Assembly: GCF_014648195.1 (NCBI RefSeq)
Contig: NZ_BMQQ01000012.1
Span: 62,001 to 126,000 of the forward strand
DNA: 64,000 nucleotides
Direction: 5' to 3'
From: Streptomyces purpureus
Lineage (GTDB): Bacteria; Actinomycetota; Actinomycetes; Streptomycetales; Streptomycetaceae
The notes under the pieces are model-generated. The model saw nothing but the letters and a program-made list of their open reading frames with translations. It did not search any database and had not been told where the DNA came from. The stretch's first letter is position 1, and each line of letters begins with the position of its first letter. A program made the position numbers and the translations under genes. Below are positions 1-7,660 of the stretch, one piece after another.

Positions 1-270
1 GAGCAGCTCGCGGAATCCGGCGACGTTGGCCCTGACCCAGCCGGCCCGGTCGACGACCAGGACGGGGGTGTCGTCGGGCGTGTGGCCCTCGGGGATCATC
101 CGGGTGTAGGCCCGTACGTGTTCCTCGGAGGACTTGGCGTGGCGCCGAAGTTCGGCGACGACCGCGCGGGCCTCGTCGCGGCTCACCTCCGGCCCCGGGC
201 GCACCAGTCGGATCGCGGTCGCCACCGCGAGGTTCCAGTCGACCATCTCGGCACCACCGATGCTCGTCAT
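1..270 (-). CDS. Zinc-dependent metalloprotease (DUF2342 family), N-terminal part
   Basis: This gene is cut by the window edge; only its first 90 residues are visible, read from an ATG at 270 down to base 1. The product begins MTSIGGAEMVDWNLAVATAI and continues with an Arg/Glu-rich helical stretch. This start is typical of the actinobacterial zincin-like DUF2342 proteins, sometimes annotated as F420-associated proteins. The HExxH zinc motif would lie outside the window, so the enzyme class rests on the N-terminus only. A second ATG (Met-9) is also possible, because no clear ribosome site precedes either. It lies downstream of dacB on the same strand, a pairing common in Streptomyces. Confidence 0.65.
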   Translation of the reverse strand, partial: MTSIGGAEMVDWNLAVATAIRLVRPGPEVSRDEARAVVAELRRHAKSSEEHVRAYTRMIPEGHTPDDTPVLVVDRAGWVRANVAGFRELL

Positions 271-327
271 GCGTCAACCGTACGTGCTGCCGGGCGTGGG
301 GGTGAGGGTCCTGCGGCGGACGGGGCG

Positions 328-1728
328 TCAGCGGGGTGGGGCGAGGGCCGCGGACAGCCGGTCCAGGGCGGGCTGGGCGGTGTCGGCGGACGGGGTGCGT
401 CCGGCGAGGAAGGCGAAGGCGAGGAGTCGGCCGTCCGCGGTCACGACGGTTCCGGCGAGGGCGTTCACGCCGGTGAGGGTGCCGGTCTTGGCGCGGACGA
501 GTCCGGCGCCCGGTGAACCGTCCTCGAAGCGGCTGCGGAGGGTGCCGCTGAAGCCGCCGACGGGCAGGCCGGTGAGGACGGGGCGCAGGGCGGGTCTGGC
601 CGGGTCGGCGGCGCGGGTCAGCAGTGCGGTGAGGAGGGCGGCGGAGACCTGGTCGCGCCGGTCGAGTCCGCTGCCGTCGGCGAAGCGGGCGCCGGTGAGG
701 GGGACGTCCAGCCGGGCGAGGGTGGTGCGGACGGCCTTGGCGGCGCCGTCGAAGCTGGCGGGCCGGCCGGTCTTGAGCGCGGTCTGGCGGGCGAGGGCTT
801 CGGCGAGGTCGTTGTCGCTGTGGGTCAGGGTGCGCTCCACGAGGGCCGACAGGGGGGCCGAGAGCGTCTTGGCGACGGTGACGGCCTCGGGGCCCTTGGG
901 AGCTCGGCCGGGGGCGGGGGCGGCCTCGACGGCCACGCCCGCCTTGCCGAGGAGCTGTCCGAAGGCGGTTGCCGTGTCGAAGGCCGGGTCCGCGCTGCGG
1001 CGGGCGGTGCCGTACGTGGAGTTGTCGAGCCGCCCGGCGTGGAGCATGAGGGGGACGACGGGGGCGAGGTTGTCGTTGGGGCCGATGCGGTGCGTGACCG
1101 GGCCCTGGTAGAGCGAGGTGTCGTAGGCGAGGCGGACGGTGGTGACGCCCCGGTCGCGCAGGGCGCGGGCGGTGCCGGCGGCCAGGGCGCGCAGCCGGGC
1201 CCGGTCGAGGGTGGCGTCGCCGCCGCCGACCAGGGTGATGCGGCGGGCGTCCTTGCCGGCGACGACGGTGGTGGCGATGCGGTGGTCGGGGCCGAGGGCG
1301 GTGAGCGCCGCCACCGCCGTGGCGATCTTGATCGTGGAGGCGGGGGTCATCGGGGTGGTGTCCCCGGCTCCGTACAGCCGCTTGCCGGTGGTGGCGTCGA
1401 CGACCGACGCGGAGCGCAGCGGGCCGAGGCCGGGGTCGTTCAGGAGGGGTACGAGCCTGGGGACGAGGTCGCCCGGGGCGGCGCCGCGCGGGGAGGCGAG
1501 CGCGGTGAGCACCCCTGCGGCGCTGGGGGCGGGCGTCGGGCGCTGGGGGCCGGGCGCGCCCGGTTCGTGATGTGCGCCACCTGTGCCCTCCTGGGCGGCC
1601 GCCCAGGACCGCTCGGCCTTACGCTGACCGGAGTCCCAGGGGCCTGCCGTGGTCACCGCCCCGGCCGCAAGGGCGAGGCCGAGCACGGCTGAGCCCGCCG
1701 TGAGCTGCCACAATCTCGGCTCCGGCAT
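328..1728 (-). CDS. dacB: D-alanyl-D-alanine carboxypeptidase/endopeptidase (PBP4 type, family S13)
   Basis: The 466-residue product should cut the terminal D-Ala or cross-links of peptidoglycan outside the membrane. All three penicillin-binding motifs are present: STIK at about 131-134 with the nucleophilic serine, SDN at 304-306 and KTG at 414-416. A signal-anchor (about residues 8-28, LTAGSAVLGLALAAG) exports it, and a Pro/Gly-rich linker follows. The start at 1728 is chosen because GAAAGGGG precedes it at a good distance; the reading frame continues 15 codons upstream without such a site. The gene diverges from pyrophosphatase across about 100 bp. The family is recognised with confidence; whether it acts as carboxypeptidase or endopeptidase cannot be read from sequence. 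Confidence 0.93.
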   Translation of the reverse strand: MPEPRLWQLTAGSAVLGLALAAGAVTTAGPWDSGQRKAERSWAAAQEGTGGAHHEPGAPGPQRPTPAPSAAGVLTALASPRGAAPGDLVPRLVPLLNDPGLGPLRSASVVDATTGKRLYGAGDTTPMTPASTIKIATAVAALTALGPDHRIATTVVAGKDARRITLVGGGDATLDRARLRALAAGTARALRDRGVTTVRLAYDTSLYQGPVTHRIGPNDNLAPVVPLMLHAGRLDNSTYGTARRSADPAFDTATAFGQLLGKAGVAVEAAPAPGRAPKGPEAVTVAKTLSAPLSALVERTLTHSDNDLAEALARQTALKTGRPASFDGAAKAVRTTLARLDVPLTGARFADGSGLDRRDQVSAALLTALLTRAADPARPALRPVLTGLPVGGFSGTLRSRFEDGSPGAGLVRAKTGTLTGVNALAGTVVTADGRLLAFAFLAGRTPSADTAQPALDRLSAALAPPR

Positions 1729-1829
1729 CGCTGACCAGCCCCTTTCGCGATCACACACGTGCGTGAGGGACACTTAACCACTGCGCCATGTCGCAAGCAG
1801 ACATATGTGTTGATCAGGAGGAGCCACCC
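1729..1829. promoter_or_regulatory. Divergent dacB / ppa promoter region
   Basis: This 101-bp gap must hold the promoters of both genes. The ppa side ends in AGGAGG (1816-1821), eight bases before its GTG, and this fixes that start. The dacB side carries GAAAGGGG. No convincing -35/-10 pair or operator stands out. Confidence 0.5.
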
Positions 1830-2324
1830 GTGGAGTTCGACGTCACCATCGAGATCCCGAAGGGATCGCGGAACAAGTACGAGGTCGACCACGAGACCGG
1901 TCGGATCCGCCTTGACCGTCGCCTCTTCACCTCGACCAGCTACCCGGCCGACTACGGCTTCGTGGAGAACACCCTGGGCGAGGACGGCGACCCGCTGGAC
2001 GCGCTGGTGATCCTGGACGAGCCGACGTTCCCCGGCTGCCTGATCAAGTGCCGCGCGATCGGCATGTTCCGGATGACCGACGAGGCGGGTGGCGACGACA
2101 AGCTGCTGTGCGTGCCGGCCTCCGACCCGCGTGTCGAGCACCTGCGGGACATCCACCACGTCTCCGAGTTCGACCGCCTGGAGATCCAGCACTTCTTCGA
2201 GGTCTACAAGGACCTGGAGCCGGGCAAGTCGGTCGAGGGCGCCAACTGGGTCGGCCGCACCGAGGCCGAGGCCGAGATCGAGGCCTCCTACAAGCGCCTT
2301 GAGGCGCAGGGCGGCGCCCACTGA
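1830..2324 (+). CDS. ppa: Inorganic pyrophosphatase (family I, soluble)
   Basis: The 164-residue cytoplasmic enzyme hydrolyses pyrophosphate to phosphate and so pulls biosynthetic reactions forward. The family I signature DGDPLD is at residues 52-57, and the conserved run KGSRNKYEVD (11-20) is intact. The GTG at 1830 is chosen over codons further upstream because a near-perfect AGGAGG lies eight bases before it and because family members start at (M/V)EFDVTIEIP. The length is normal for bacterial family I enzymes. The chromosome also encodes a membrane-bound proton-pumping pyrophosphatase at 47239-49635, so two unrelated pyrophosphatases share this window. Confidence 0.97.
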   Translation: MEFDVTIEIPKGSRNKYEVDHETGRIRLDRRLFTSTSYPADYGFVENTLGEDGDPLDALVILDEPTFPGCLIKCRAIGMFRMTDEAGGDDKLLCVPASDPRVEHLRDIHHVSEFDRLEIQHFFEVYKDLEPGKSVEGANWVGRTEAEAEIEASYKRLEAQGGAH

Positions 2325-2515
2325 GCGGATTTCCCGCCGAGGCGCCGGTGAGGCGCTGCTGAACGTCCGACGGGCGGTGCACCCCACGGGGTGCGCCGCC
2401 CGTCGCGCGTCCGCATCGGTGGTGGGGGCGCCGTCCGTCTCGCGTGGGACCGGCTGACCGTGTCCATACTGGGCAGGCGGGCCGCATGGGTCGCATGGGA
2501 GTGAGGACGAACGCA

Positions 2516-4165
2516 GTGGTGGCGGAGCCGGACGGTCCAGAGGACCGTAAGCCGCAGTCGGACGAGGCGCGCAGCGCCTTCACCCCGCCGGCCGGGGTCG
2601 AGCAGCCTGTCGTACCGGAGGAGGAGCATCCGACCTCCGAGTTCGCCCTTCCCGAGGGCGTGGACGCGGAAGGTCCGCCGGAGCAGGAAGGTTCCGCCTT
2701 CGCACCGCCCTCCACGTATTCGGCGCGGAAGTCGCCGCCCGTCTTCACCCCGGCCCACGGCGTGCCGATGGTCCGGCTGTCCAAGGACGCGCCCTGGCAG
2801 GACCGGATGCGCACGATGCTGCGGCTGCCGGTCAGCGAGCGGCCGGTGCCGGAGCTGGCGGCCCGGAAGGACGACGAGACCGGCCCGGCCGTCCCCCGCG
2901 TGCTCGACCTGACGCTCCGTATCGGCGAGCTGCTGCTCGCGGGCGGCGAGGGCGCCGAGGACGTCGAGGCGGCGATGTTCGCGATCTGCCGCAGTTACGG
3001 CCTCGACCGGTGCGAGCCGACGGTCACGTTCACCCTGCTGTCGATCACGTACCAGCCGTCGCTGGTGGACGACCCGGTCACCGCGAACCGGACCGTACGG
3101 CGGCGGGGCACCGACTACACCCGTCTCGAGGCGGTCTACCAGCTCCTCGCCGACATCAACGCCGAGGACCAAGACGTCTCCCCGGAGGAGGCCTACCGGC
3201 GCCTCGCCGAGATCCGGCGAAACCGGCACCCGTACCCCGGCTGGGTGCTCACGACGGCCGCCGGCGGGCTGGCCGGCGCGGCGTCCGTGCTGGTCGGCGG
3301 CGGGCCGACCGTCTTTTTCATGGCGGCGCTCGGCGCGGTGCTCGGTGACCGACTGGCGTGGTTCTGCGCGGGGCGCGGGCTGCCGGAGTTCTACCAGTTC
3401 CTGGTGGCGGCGATGCCGCCGGCCGCGATGGGGGTCCTGCTGACCCTGCTCCACGCCGAGCTGCGGCCGTCCGCGGTCATCACCGGTGGGCTGTTCGCCC
3501 TGATCCCGGGGCGGGCGCTGGTCGCCGCCGTCCAGGACGGCCTGACCGGCTTCTACATCACCGCCTCCGCACGCCTCCTGGAAGTCGGCTACTTCTTCGT
3601 CGCGATCGTGGTCGGTGTGCTGTCCGTGCTGTATGTGGCCGTGCAGTTCGGGGCCAACCTCAACCCCGAGGGGGTCCTCGAGCCGGTCGAACGGCCCGCG
3701 GTCCAGATCGCCGCCTCGATGGTGCTCTGCCTGACCTTCGCGATCCTGCTCCAGCAGAGCCGCGCGACGGTGCTCTTCGCGACGCTCAACGGCGGCGTGG
3801 CGTGGGTGATCTTCGCGTCCATCGCGGTGACCGCGGAAGGGTCGGCGGTGATGGCGACGGCGGTGGCGGCGGGGCTGGTCGGCCTGTTCGGGCAGCTGAT
3901 CGCCCGCTACCACCACACGTCGTCCCTGCCGTACGTGACAGCGGCGATCGGGCCGCTGCTGCCTGGTTCGGCGACGTACTTCGGTGTCCTCGCGATCGCC
4001 CAGAACAATCTCGACCAGGGCTTCACCTCGCTGGCGAAGGCGGCCGCGCTGGCCCTGGCGATCGCGATCGGCGTCAACCTCGGCGGCGAGCTGGCCCGCC
4101 TCTTCATCCAGGCCCCTGGCAGCGGCGCGGGCCGCCGCGCGGCCAAGCGAACCCGCGGCTTCTAG
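2516..4165 (+). CDS. Threonine/serine exporter family protein (ThrE-like membrane protein)
   Basis: This is a polytopic membrane protein of about 549 residues. An acidic, proline-rich cytoplasmic N-terminus of about 120 residues precedes the ThrE domain (VLDLTLRIGELLLAGGEGAE), which is followed by two blocks of hydrophobic helices corresponding to the DUF1212 and DUF3815 halves. ThrE proteins export threonine and serine by the proton-motive force; the substrate here is inferred. The start is uncertain: GTG at 2516 has GAGGAC upstream, but ATGs at 2486 and 2495 are in frame. It converges with the DedA gene, whose stop is only 20 bp away. Confidence 0.82.
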   Translation: MVAEPDGPEDRKPQSDEARSAFTPPAGVEQPVVPEEEHPTSEFALPEGVDAEGPPEQEGSAFAPPSTYSARKSPPVFTPAHGVPMVRLSKDAPWQDRMRTMLRLPVSERPVPELAARKDDETGPAVPRVLDLTLRIGELLLAGGEGAEDVEAAMFAICRSYGLDRCEPTVTFTLLSITYQPSLVDDPVTANRTVRRRGTDYTRLEAVYQLLADINAEDQDVSPEEAYRRLAEIRRNRHPYPGWVLTTAAGGLAGAASVLVGGGPTVFFMAALGAVLGDRLAWFCAGRGLPEFYQFLVAAMPPAAMGVLLTLLHAELRPSAVITGGLFALIPGRALVAAVQDGLTGFYITASARLLEVGYFFVAIVVGVLSVLYVAVQFGANLNPEGVLEPVERPAVQIAASMVLCLTFAILLQQSRATVLFATLNGGVAWVIFASIAVTAEGSAVMATAVAAGLVGLFGQLIARYHHTSSLPYVTAAIGPLLPGSATYFGVLAIAQNNLDQGFTSLAKAAALALAIAIGVNLGGELARLFIQAPGSGAGRRAAKRTRGF

Positions 4166-4185
4166 CGGCCGGCTTCCAGCTGCTG

Positions 4186-4878
4186 CTAGCGCTTGGCGTG
4201 GCGGCCGCGCTGGGCCTGGGCCTGGGCCGCCGAGGGGGATTCCTCCGCCTTGGCCTTCTTGCTCTGGGAGCGGGCGCGGAGGTACTCGATCACGATCGGG
4301 ACCACGGAGATCAGCACGATCAGGATGAGGATCGCCTCGATGTGCTCGTGCACGAAGTCGATCTTGCCGAGCGAGGCGCCGAGGAGCGTGACACCCGCAC
4401 CCCACAGCACACCGCCGATGATGTTGAACGTGATGAACGAGCGGTAGTTCATCCGGCTCACGCCCGCGATGATCGGCGTGAACGTCCGCACGATCGGCAC
4501 GAAACGGGCCAGGATCAGCGACTTGGGGCCGTGCTTCTCGAAGAACTCGTGCGCCTTCTCCACGTTCTCCTGCTTGAACAGCTTGGAGTCCGGGCGCTTG
4601 AAGAGGGCCGGGCCGACCTTCCGGCCGAAGAGATAGCCGACCTGGTCGCCGATGATCGCCGCGAGGACGATCAGCGTGCACACCAGCCACAGCGGGGTGT
4701 CGAGGGCGCCCGTCGTGACCAGCAGGCCGGTGGTGAACAGCAGCGAGTCGCCGGGCAGGAAGAACCCGATCAGGAGGCCGGACTCGGCGAAGACGATGAC
4801 CAGGACGCCGATCAGGCCGAAGGTCTCGATCAGGAAGTCGGGGTCGAGCCAGCTCGGTCCGAGCGCAAGCGTATTCAC
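4186..4878 (-). CDS. DedA family membrane protein (SNARE-associated / VTT domain)
   Basis: This is a 230-residue inner-membrane protein. The DedA hallmarks are visible: FAESGLLIGFFLPGDSLLF near the N-terminus, and later a basic amphipathic segment with ARFVPIVRTFTPIIAG. DedA/VTT proteins act in lipid trafficking and flippase-like transport of undecaprenyl phosphate or phosphatidylethanolamine, and in envelope proton homeostasis; the exact substrate here is unknown. The GTG at 4878 is chosen because GGAG lies just upstream and DedA proteins begin shortly before this region; longer readings in the frame look non-coding. The C-terminal 35 residues are Lys/Ala/Gln-rich and cytoplasmic. Confidence 0.88.
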   Translation of the reverse strand: MNTLALGPSWLDPDFLIETFGLIGVLVIVFAESGLLIGFFLPGDSLLFTTGLLVTTGALDTPLWLVCTLIVLAAIIGDQVGYLFGRKVGPALFKRPDSKLFKQENVEKAHEFFEKHGPKSLILARFVPIVRTFTPIIAGVSRMNYRSFITFNIIGGVLWGAGVTLLGASLGKIDFVHEHIEAILILIVLISVVPIVIEYLRARSQSKKAKAEESPSAAQAQAQRGRHAKR

Positions 4879-5004
4879 GGGTTCCGGGCTCCAGGTTCGA
4901 ATGCGGGGGGACGGCTGCCCAAAGCTATCAACGCTTCCGCACTGCCACCGGTTCCACCGGCCCCCCGGGATGCGGCGAGCACGCTCGGACAGGAAGCTGT
5001 CGCC

Positions 5005-5370
5005 ATGGGTATCGAAGAGTACGGCGGCGGGCAGGACCCGCACCCCGATGTGCTGGTCGTCACCACCAACGATGTGCCCGGGTTCCAGGTGCAGCAGGTG
5101 ATCGGCGAGGTCTTCGGTCTGACCGTCCGGTCGCGGCATCTGGGCAGCCAGATCGGCGCGGGGCTGAAGTCGATGGTCGGCGGTGAGCTCAAGGGGCTGA
5201 CGAAGACCCTGGTGGAGACCCGCAGCCAGGCGATGGAGCGGCTGATCGACCAGGCCAGGGCCCGAGGGGCCAACGCGGTGCTGGCGTTCCGCTTCGACGT
5301 GACCTCGGCGGCGGACGTGGGAACGGAGGTCTGCGCCTACGGCACGGCCGTGGTCATCGCCCGCGCCTGA
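5005..5370 (+). CDS. YbjQ / UPF0145 heavy-metal-binding-domain protein
   Basis: This small 121-residue protein has the YbjQ fold signature: VLVVTTNDVPGFQVQQVIGE, then GLTVRSRH and the helix ETRSQAMERLIDQARARGANAV, then a final strand. Family members form pentamers and were named for putative metal binding, but their function is unknown. The ATG at 5005 follows GACAGGAAG and gives the normal family length. It is divergent from the DedA gene (126-bp gap) and faces tipA. The annotation is confident as a family and weak as a function. Confidence 0.85.
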   Translation: MGIEEYGGGQDPHPDVLVVTTNDVPGFQVQQVIGEVFGLTVRSRHLGSQIGAGLKSMVGGELKGLTKTLVETRSQAMERLIDQARARGANAVLAFRFDVTSAADVGTEVCAYGTAVVIARA

Positions 5371-5454
5371 GGCCGTCGTCCGTGCCCGAGCCGGGGGTAC
5401 GGGGAGGCGGGGACCCGACCCCCGTACGGACCCCGCCCCCGCCCCCGGCGTTCG

Positions 5455-5886
5455 TCACACGTTCCGCACTCCGTTGGCGAAGATCGCGTCGTGCAGGTAC
5501 TGCGCCATGCCCGGCTTGATCTCCTCGTAGTACTGCCGGAACCGCTCGTCGGCGACGTACATCTCGGCCAGGCAGGTGTGGAACTCGTGGCTGCACTCGT
5601 AGTAGAAGCGGCAGATCTGCTGCCGCGCCTCCTCGGCGAGGTCCATGGCGGCCTCGCCGTCGGCGGGGGCGCCGGAGTCCATGACGGCCGAGAGACGGCG
5701 GCCCCAGTCCTCCTGCTCCTGCTTCATCCGCAGCCAGTCCTCCTTGGTGTACGAGGCCGCCCTGCGCTGTGATTCGGCGTAGGCCTCCGTGGTGCCCCAG
5801 CGCTCCTCGGTCTCCTGCGCGTACTGGTCCGGGTCCTTGTCCCCGAAGACCTCGAACTTCTCCTCGGGCGTGAGGTTGATGCCCAT
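5455..5886 (-). other. tipA: Internal translation unit: TipAS drug-binding domain
   Basis: In known tipA genes the C-terminal domain is also made separately from an in-frame start. The equivalent Met-110 is conserved here and gives a 143-residue product beginning MGINLTPEEKF. Separate translation in this strain is inferred from the family, not shown by the sequence. Confidence 0.65.
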
Positions 5887-6213
5887 CTTCTTCGCCTCCA
5901 TGGCGTGCTCGACGGCCTCGGCCATCTTCTGGAGCTCGGCGATCCGGGCGGTCAGCAGCTGATGCTGGCGCCGCAGGTGTTCCTGCGGGTCCGCCTCCGG
6001 GTCGTCGAGCAGTGCCGCGACCTCGTCGAGCGCAAAGCCCAGCTCCCGGTAGAACAGGATCTGCTGCAGCCGGTCCAGGTCGGCGTCGTCGTAACGCCGG
6101 TGGCCCGCGTGGCTGCGGCCACTCGGGGACAGCAGCCCTATCTCGTCGTAGTGGTGCAGCGTGCGCACCGTGACTCCGGCGAACTGGGAGACCTGTCCCA
6201 CGGAGTAGCTCAT
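5455..6213 (-). CDS. tipA: MerR-family thiopeptide sensor TipAL, with internal start for TipAS
   Basis: The 252-residue regulator has an N-terminal MerR helix-turn-helix (SVGQVSQFAGVTVRTLHHYD, residues 4-23), a dimerising coiled coil to about 108, and a C-terminal drug-binding domain. TipA binds thiostrepton-class thiopeptides covalently and then activates its own promoter. Cys-207 and Cys-214 fall exactly where the classical TipAL has its drug-reactive pair, in the motif CSHEFHTC. Met-110 (codon at 5886) begins MGINLTPEEKFEVFG, the known start of the short form TipAS, which sequesters drug without binding DNA. The start at 6213 is set by GGGAG upstream. The promoter lies immediately upstream (6265-6295). 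Confidence 0.96.
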   Translation of the reverse strand: MSYSVGQVSQFAGVTVRTLHHYDEIGLLSPSGRSHAGHRRYDDADLDRLQQILFYRELGFALDEVAALLDDPEADPQEHLRRQHQLLTARIAELQKMAEAVEHAMEAKKMGINLTPEEKFEVFGDKDPDQYAQETEERWGTTEAYAESQRRAASYTKEDWLRMKQEQEDWGRRLSAVMDSGAPADGEAAMDLAEEARQQICRFYYECSHEFHTCLAEMYVADERFRQYYEEIKPGMAQYLHDAIFANGVRNV

Positions 6214-6264
6214 GGCTTTCCGCTCCCTTCTCTCTTCGGTACGGCACTTTTCGGTACGGACATC

Positions 6265-6295
6265 AGCCTCGGACCTCACGTAACGAGAGGTGCAA
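6265..6295 (-). promoter_or_regulatory. Autoregulated tipA promoter with MerR-type dyad
   Basis: On the minus strand TTGCAC (6290-6295) and GAGGCT (6265-6270) are separated by 19 bp, the long spacing typical of MerR-activated promoters. The spacer contains the dyad ACCTCACGTAACGAGAGGT (6273-6291), which pairs at all but one position. This closely matches the described thiostrepton-inducible tipA promoter architecture. It implies that the drug-bound activator untwists the spacer. Confidence 0.85.
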
Positions 6296-6314
6296 GTCCG
6301 AATCTCGGGATGTT

Positions 6315-7631
6315 ATGCCGGATTCGCCCATTTATGGTGTGCTCGTGGCTCCTGATGCACCCTCAGCACCGTCTCCGCCGCTGCCGACCCCCGTCCGCGT
6401 CCTGCTGCCGCAGATCGTGCCCGCCCTGCTGATCGGGGTGGGCGCGAGTCTGCTTCTGCTGGGGGTCAGCGAGATCGCCGAGCTGTTCAAGGACGTGCTG
6501 TGGGAGGCGCTTCCGGACACGCTGGGGATCGGCGGCTTCTCCTCACTGTGGATGATCACCATTCTCACGGCGACGGGCGTCGCCGTCGGTCTGGTCGTCT
6601 GGAAGGCGCCCGGGCACGCCGGACCCGACCCCGCCACCATGGGTCTGGGGGACGAGGCGCCGGTGTCCCCCGTGGTGGTGCCGGGTCTGCTCGTTGCCGC
6701 CGCCCTCGGGCTGGCCGGCGGGGTCAGCCTCGGCCCCGAGAACCCGATCATCGCCGCCAACATCGCCCTCGCCTACTGGCTGGGCAGCCGCGCCCAGCCC
6801 GTCGCACCCGCCGCCCTCTGGGTGTCCCTGGCCTCCGCGGCCACCATCGGCGCCCTCTTCGGCACACCGGTGGCGGCTGCCCTCGTCATCTCCGAGGCGC
6901 TCGCCCGCCGGCCCGGCGACCGATCGCTCTGGGACCGGCTCTTCGCCCCACTGGTCGCGGCAGGGGCCGGCGCGACGACCACCGCCCTGATCGCCCACCC
7001 CACGTTCGACATCTCCCTGCCGCCCGTCACCTATCCCGGGTGGGCCGATCTGCTGGCCTCGCTGGTGATCGCCCCCGCCGCCGCCCTCTTCGGGCTCGTC
7101 GCCGTATACGCCTTTCCCTTCGTCCACGCCGCCTTCCGGCGGCTGCCTCATCCGATGGTGATGCTGCCCCTCGGGGGTCTGACGCTCGGGCTGCTGGGCG
7201 CCCTCGGGGGCCATCTGACGCTGTTCAAGGGTCTGGACGAGGTGAAGGAGATCGCCGCCGACCCCGACGGCCGCGGTGCGGGCGCCGTCGCCGCCCTGGC
7301 CGCGGTCAAGCTGGCCGCCCTGCTCGTGGCCGCCTCGTGCGGCTTCCGCGGTGGCCGGATCTTCCCCGCGGTCTTCATCGGCGCCGCCTTCGGGCTCTGC
7401 GCGCACGCCCTCGTCCCGGCGGTCCATCCAGCCGTCGGTGTCGCCTCAGGCGTACTCGGCCTCCTCCTCGCGATCACCAGGCAGGGCTGGATCAGCCTCT
7501 TCACCGCCGCCGTCCTCGTCGCCTCCCCCGCCGTCCTCGCGCTGCTCTGCATCGCCTCCCTGCCCGCCTGGCTGATCGTGACCGGCCGCCCCCAGATGCA
7601 ACTCGACACATCCGGCGCGCCCCTGCGCTGA
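6315..7631 (+). CDS. ClC-type voltage-gated ion channel/transporter family protein
   Basis: The roughly 438-residue membrane protein has about ten hydrophobic segments. The ClC-like selectivity motif appears as GGVSLGPENPI, a variant of GxEGP, and a later GFRGGRIFPAVFIGAAFG matches the second conserved ClC region. These proteins conduct or antiport chloride or other anions. ATG at 6315 has little ribosome-site support; GTGs at 6339 and 6345 are alternatives, and a leaderless start is possible because the tipA promoter is only 20 bp away on the other strand. The gene ends 29 bp before glutamate decarboxylase, suggesting co-transcription; that pairing recalls acid-resistance systems in which ClC antiporters support decarboxylases. 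Confidence 0.8.
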   Translation: MPDSPIYGVLVAPDAPSAPSPPLPTPVRVLLPQIVPALLIGVGASLLLLGVSEIAELFKDVLWEALPDTLGIGGFSSLWMITILTATGVAVGLVVWKAPGHAGPDPATMGLGDEAPVSPVVVPGLLVAAALGLAGGVSLGPENPIIAANIALAYWLGSRAQPVAPAALWVSLASAATIGALFGTPVAAALVISEALARRPGDRSLWDRLFAPLVAAGAGATTTALIAHPTFDISLPPVTYPGWADLLASLVIAPAAALFGLVAVYAFPFVHAAFRRLPHPMVMLPLGGLTLGLLGALGGHLTLFKGLDEVKEIAADPDGRGAGAVAALAAVKLAALLVAASCGFRGGRIFPAVFIGAAFGLCAHALVPAVHPAVGVASGVLGLLLAITRQGWISLFTAAVLVASPAVLALLCIASLPAWLIVTGRPQMQLDTSGAPLR

Positions 7632-7660
7632 GCCGTCCCCCTCTCCCAAGGAGTTCCCCC

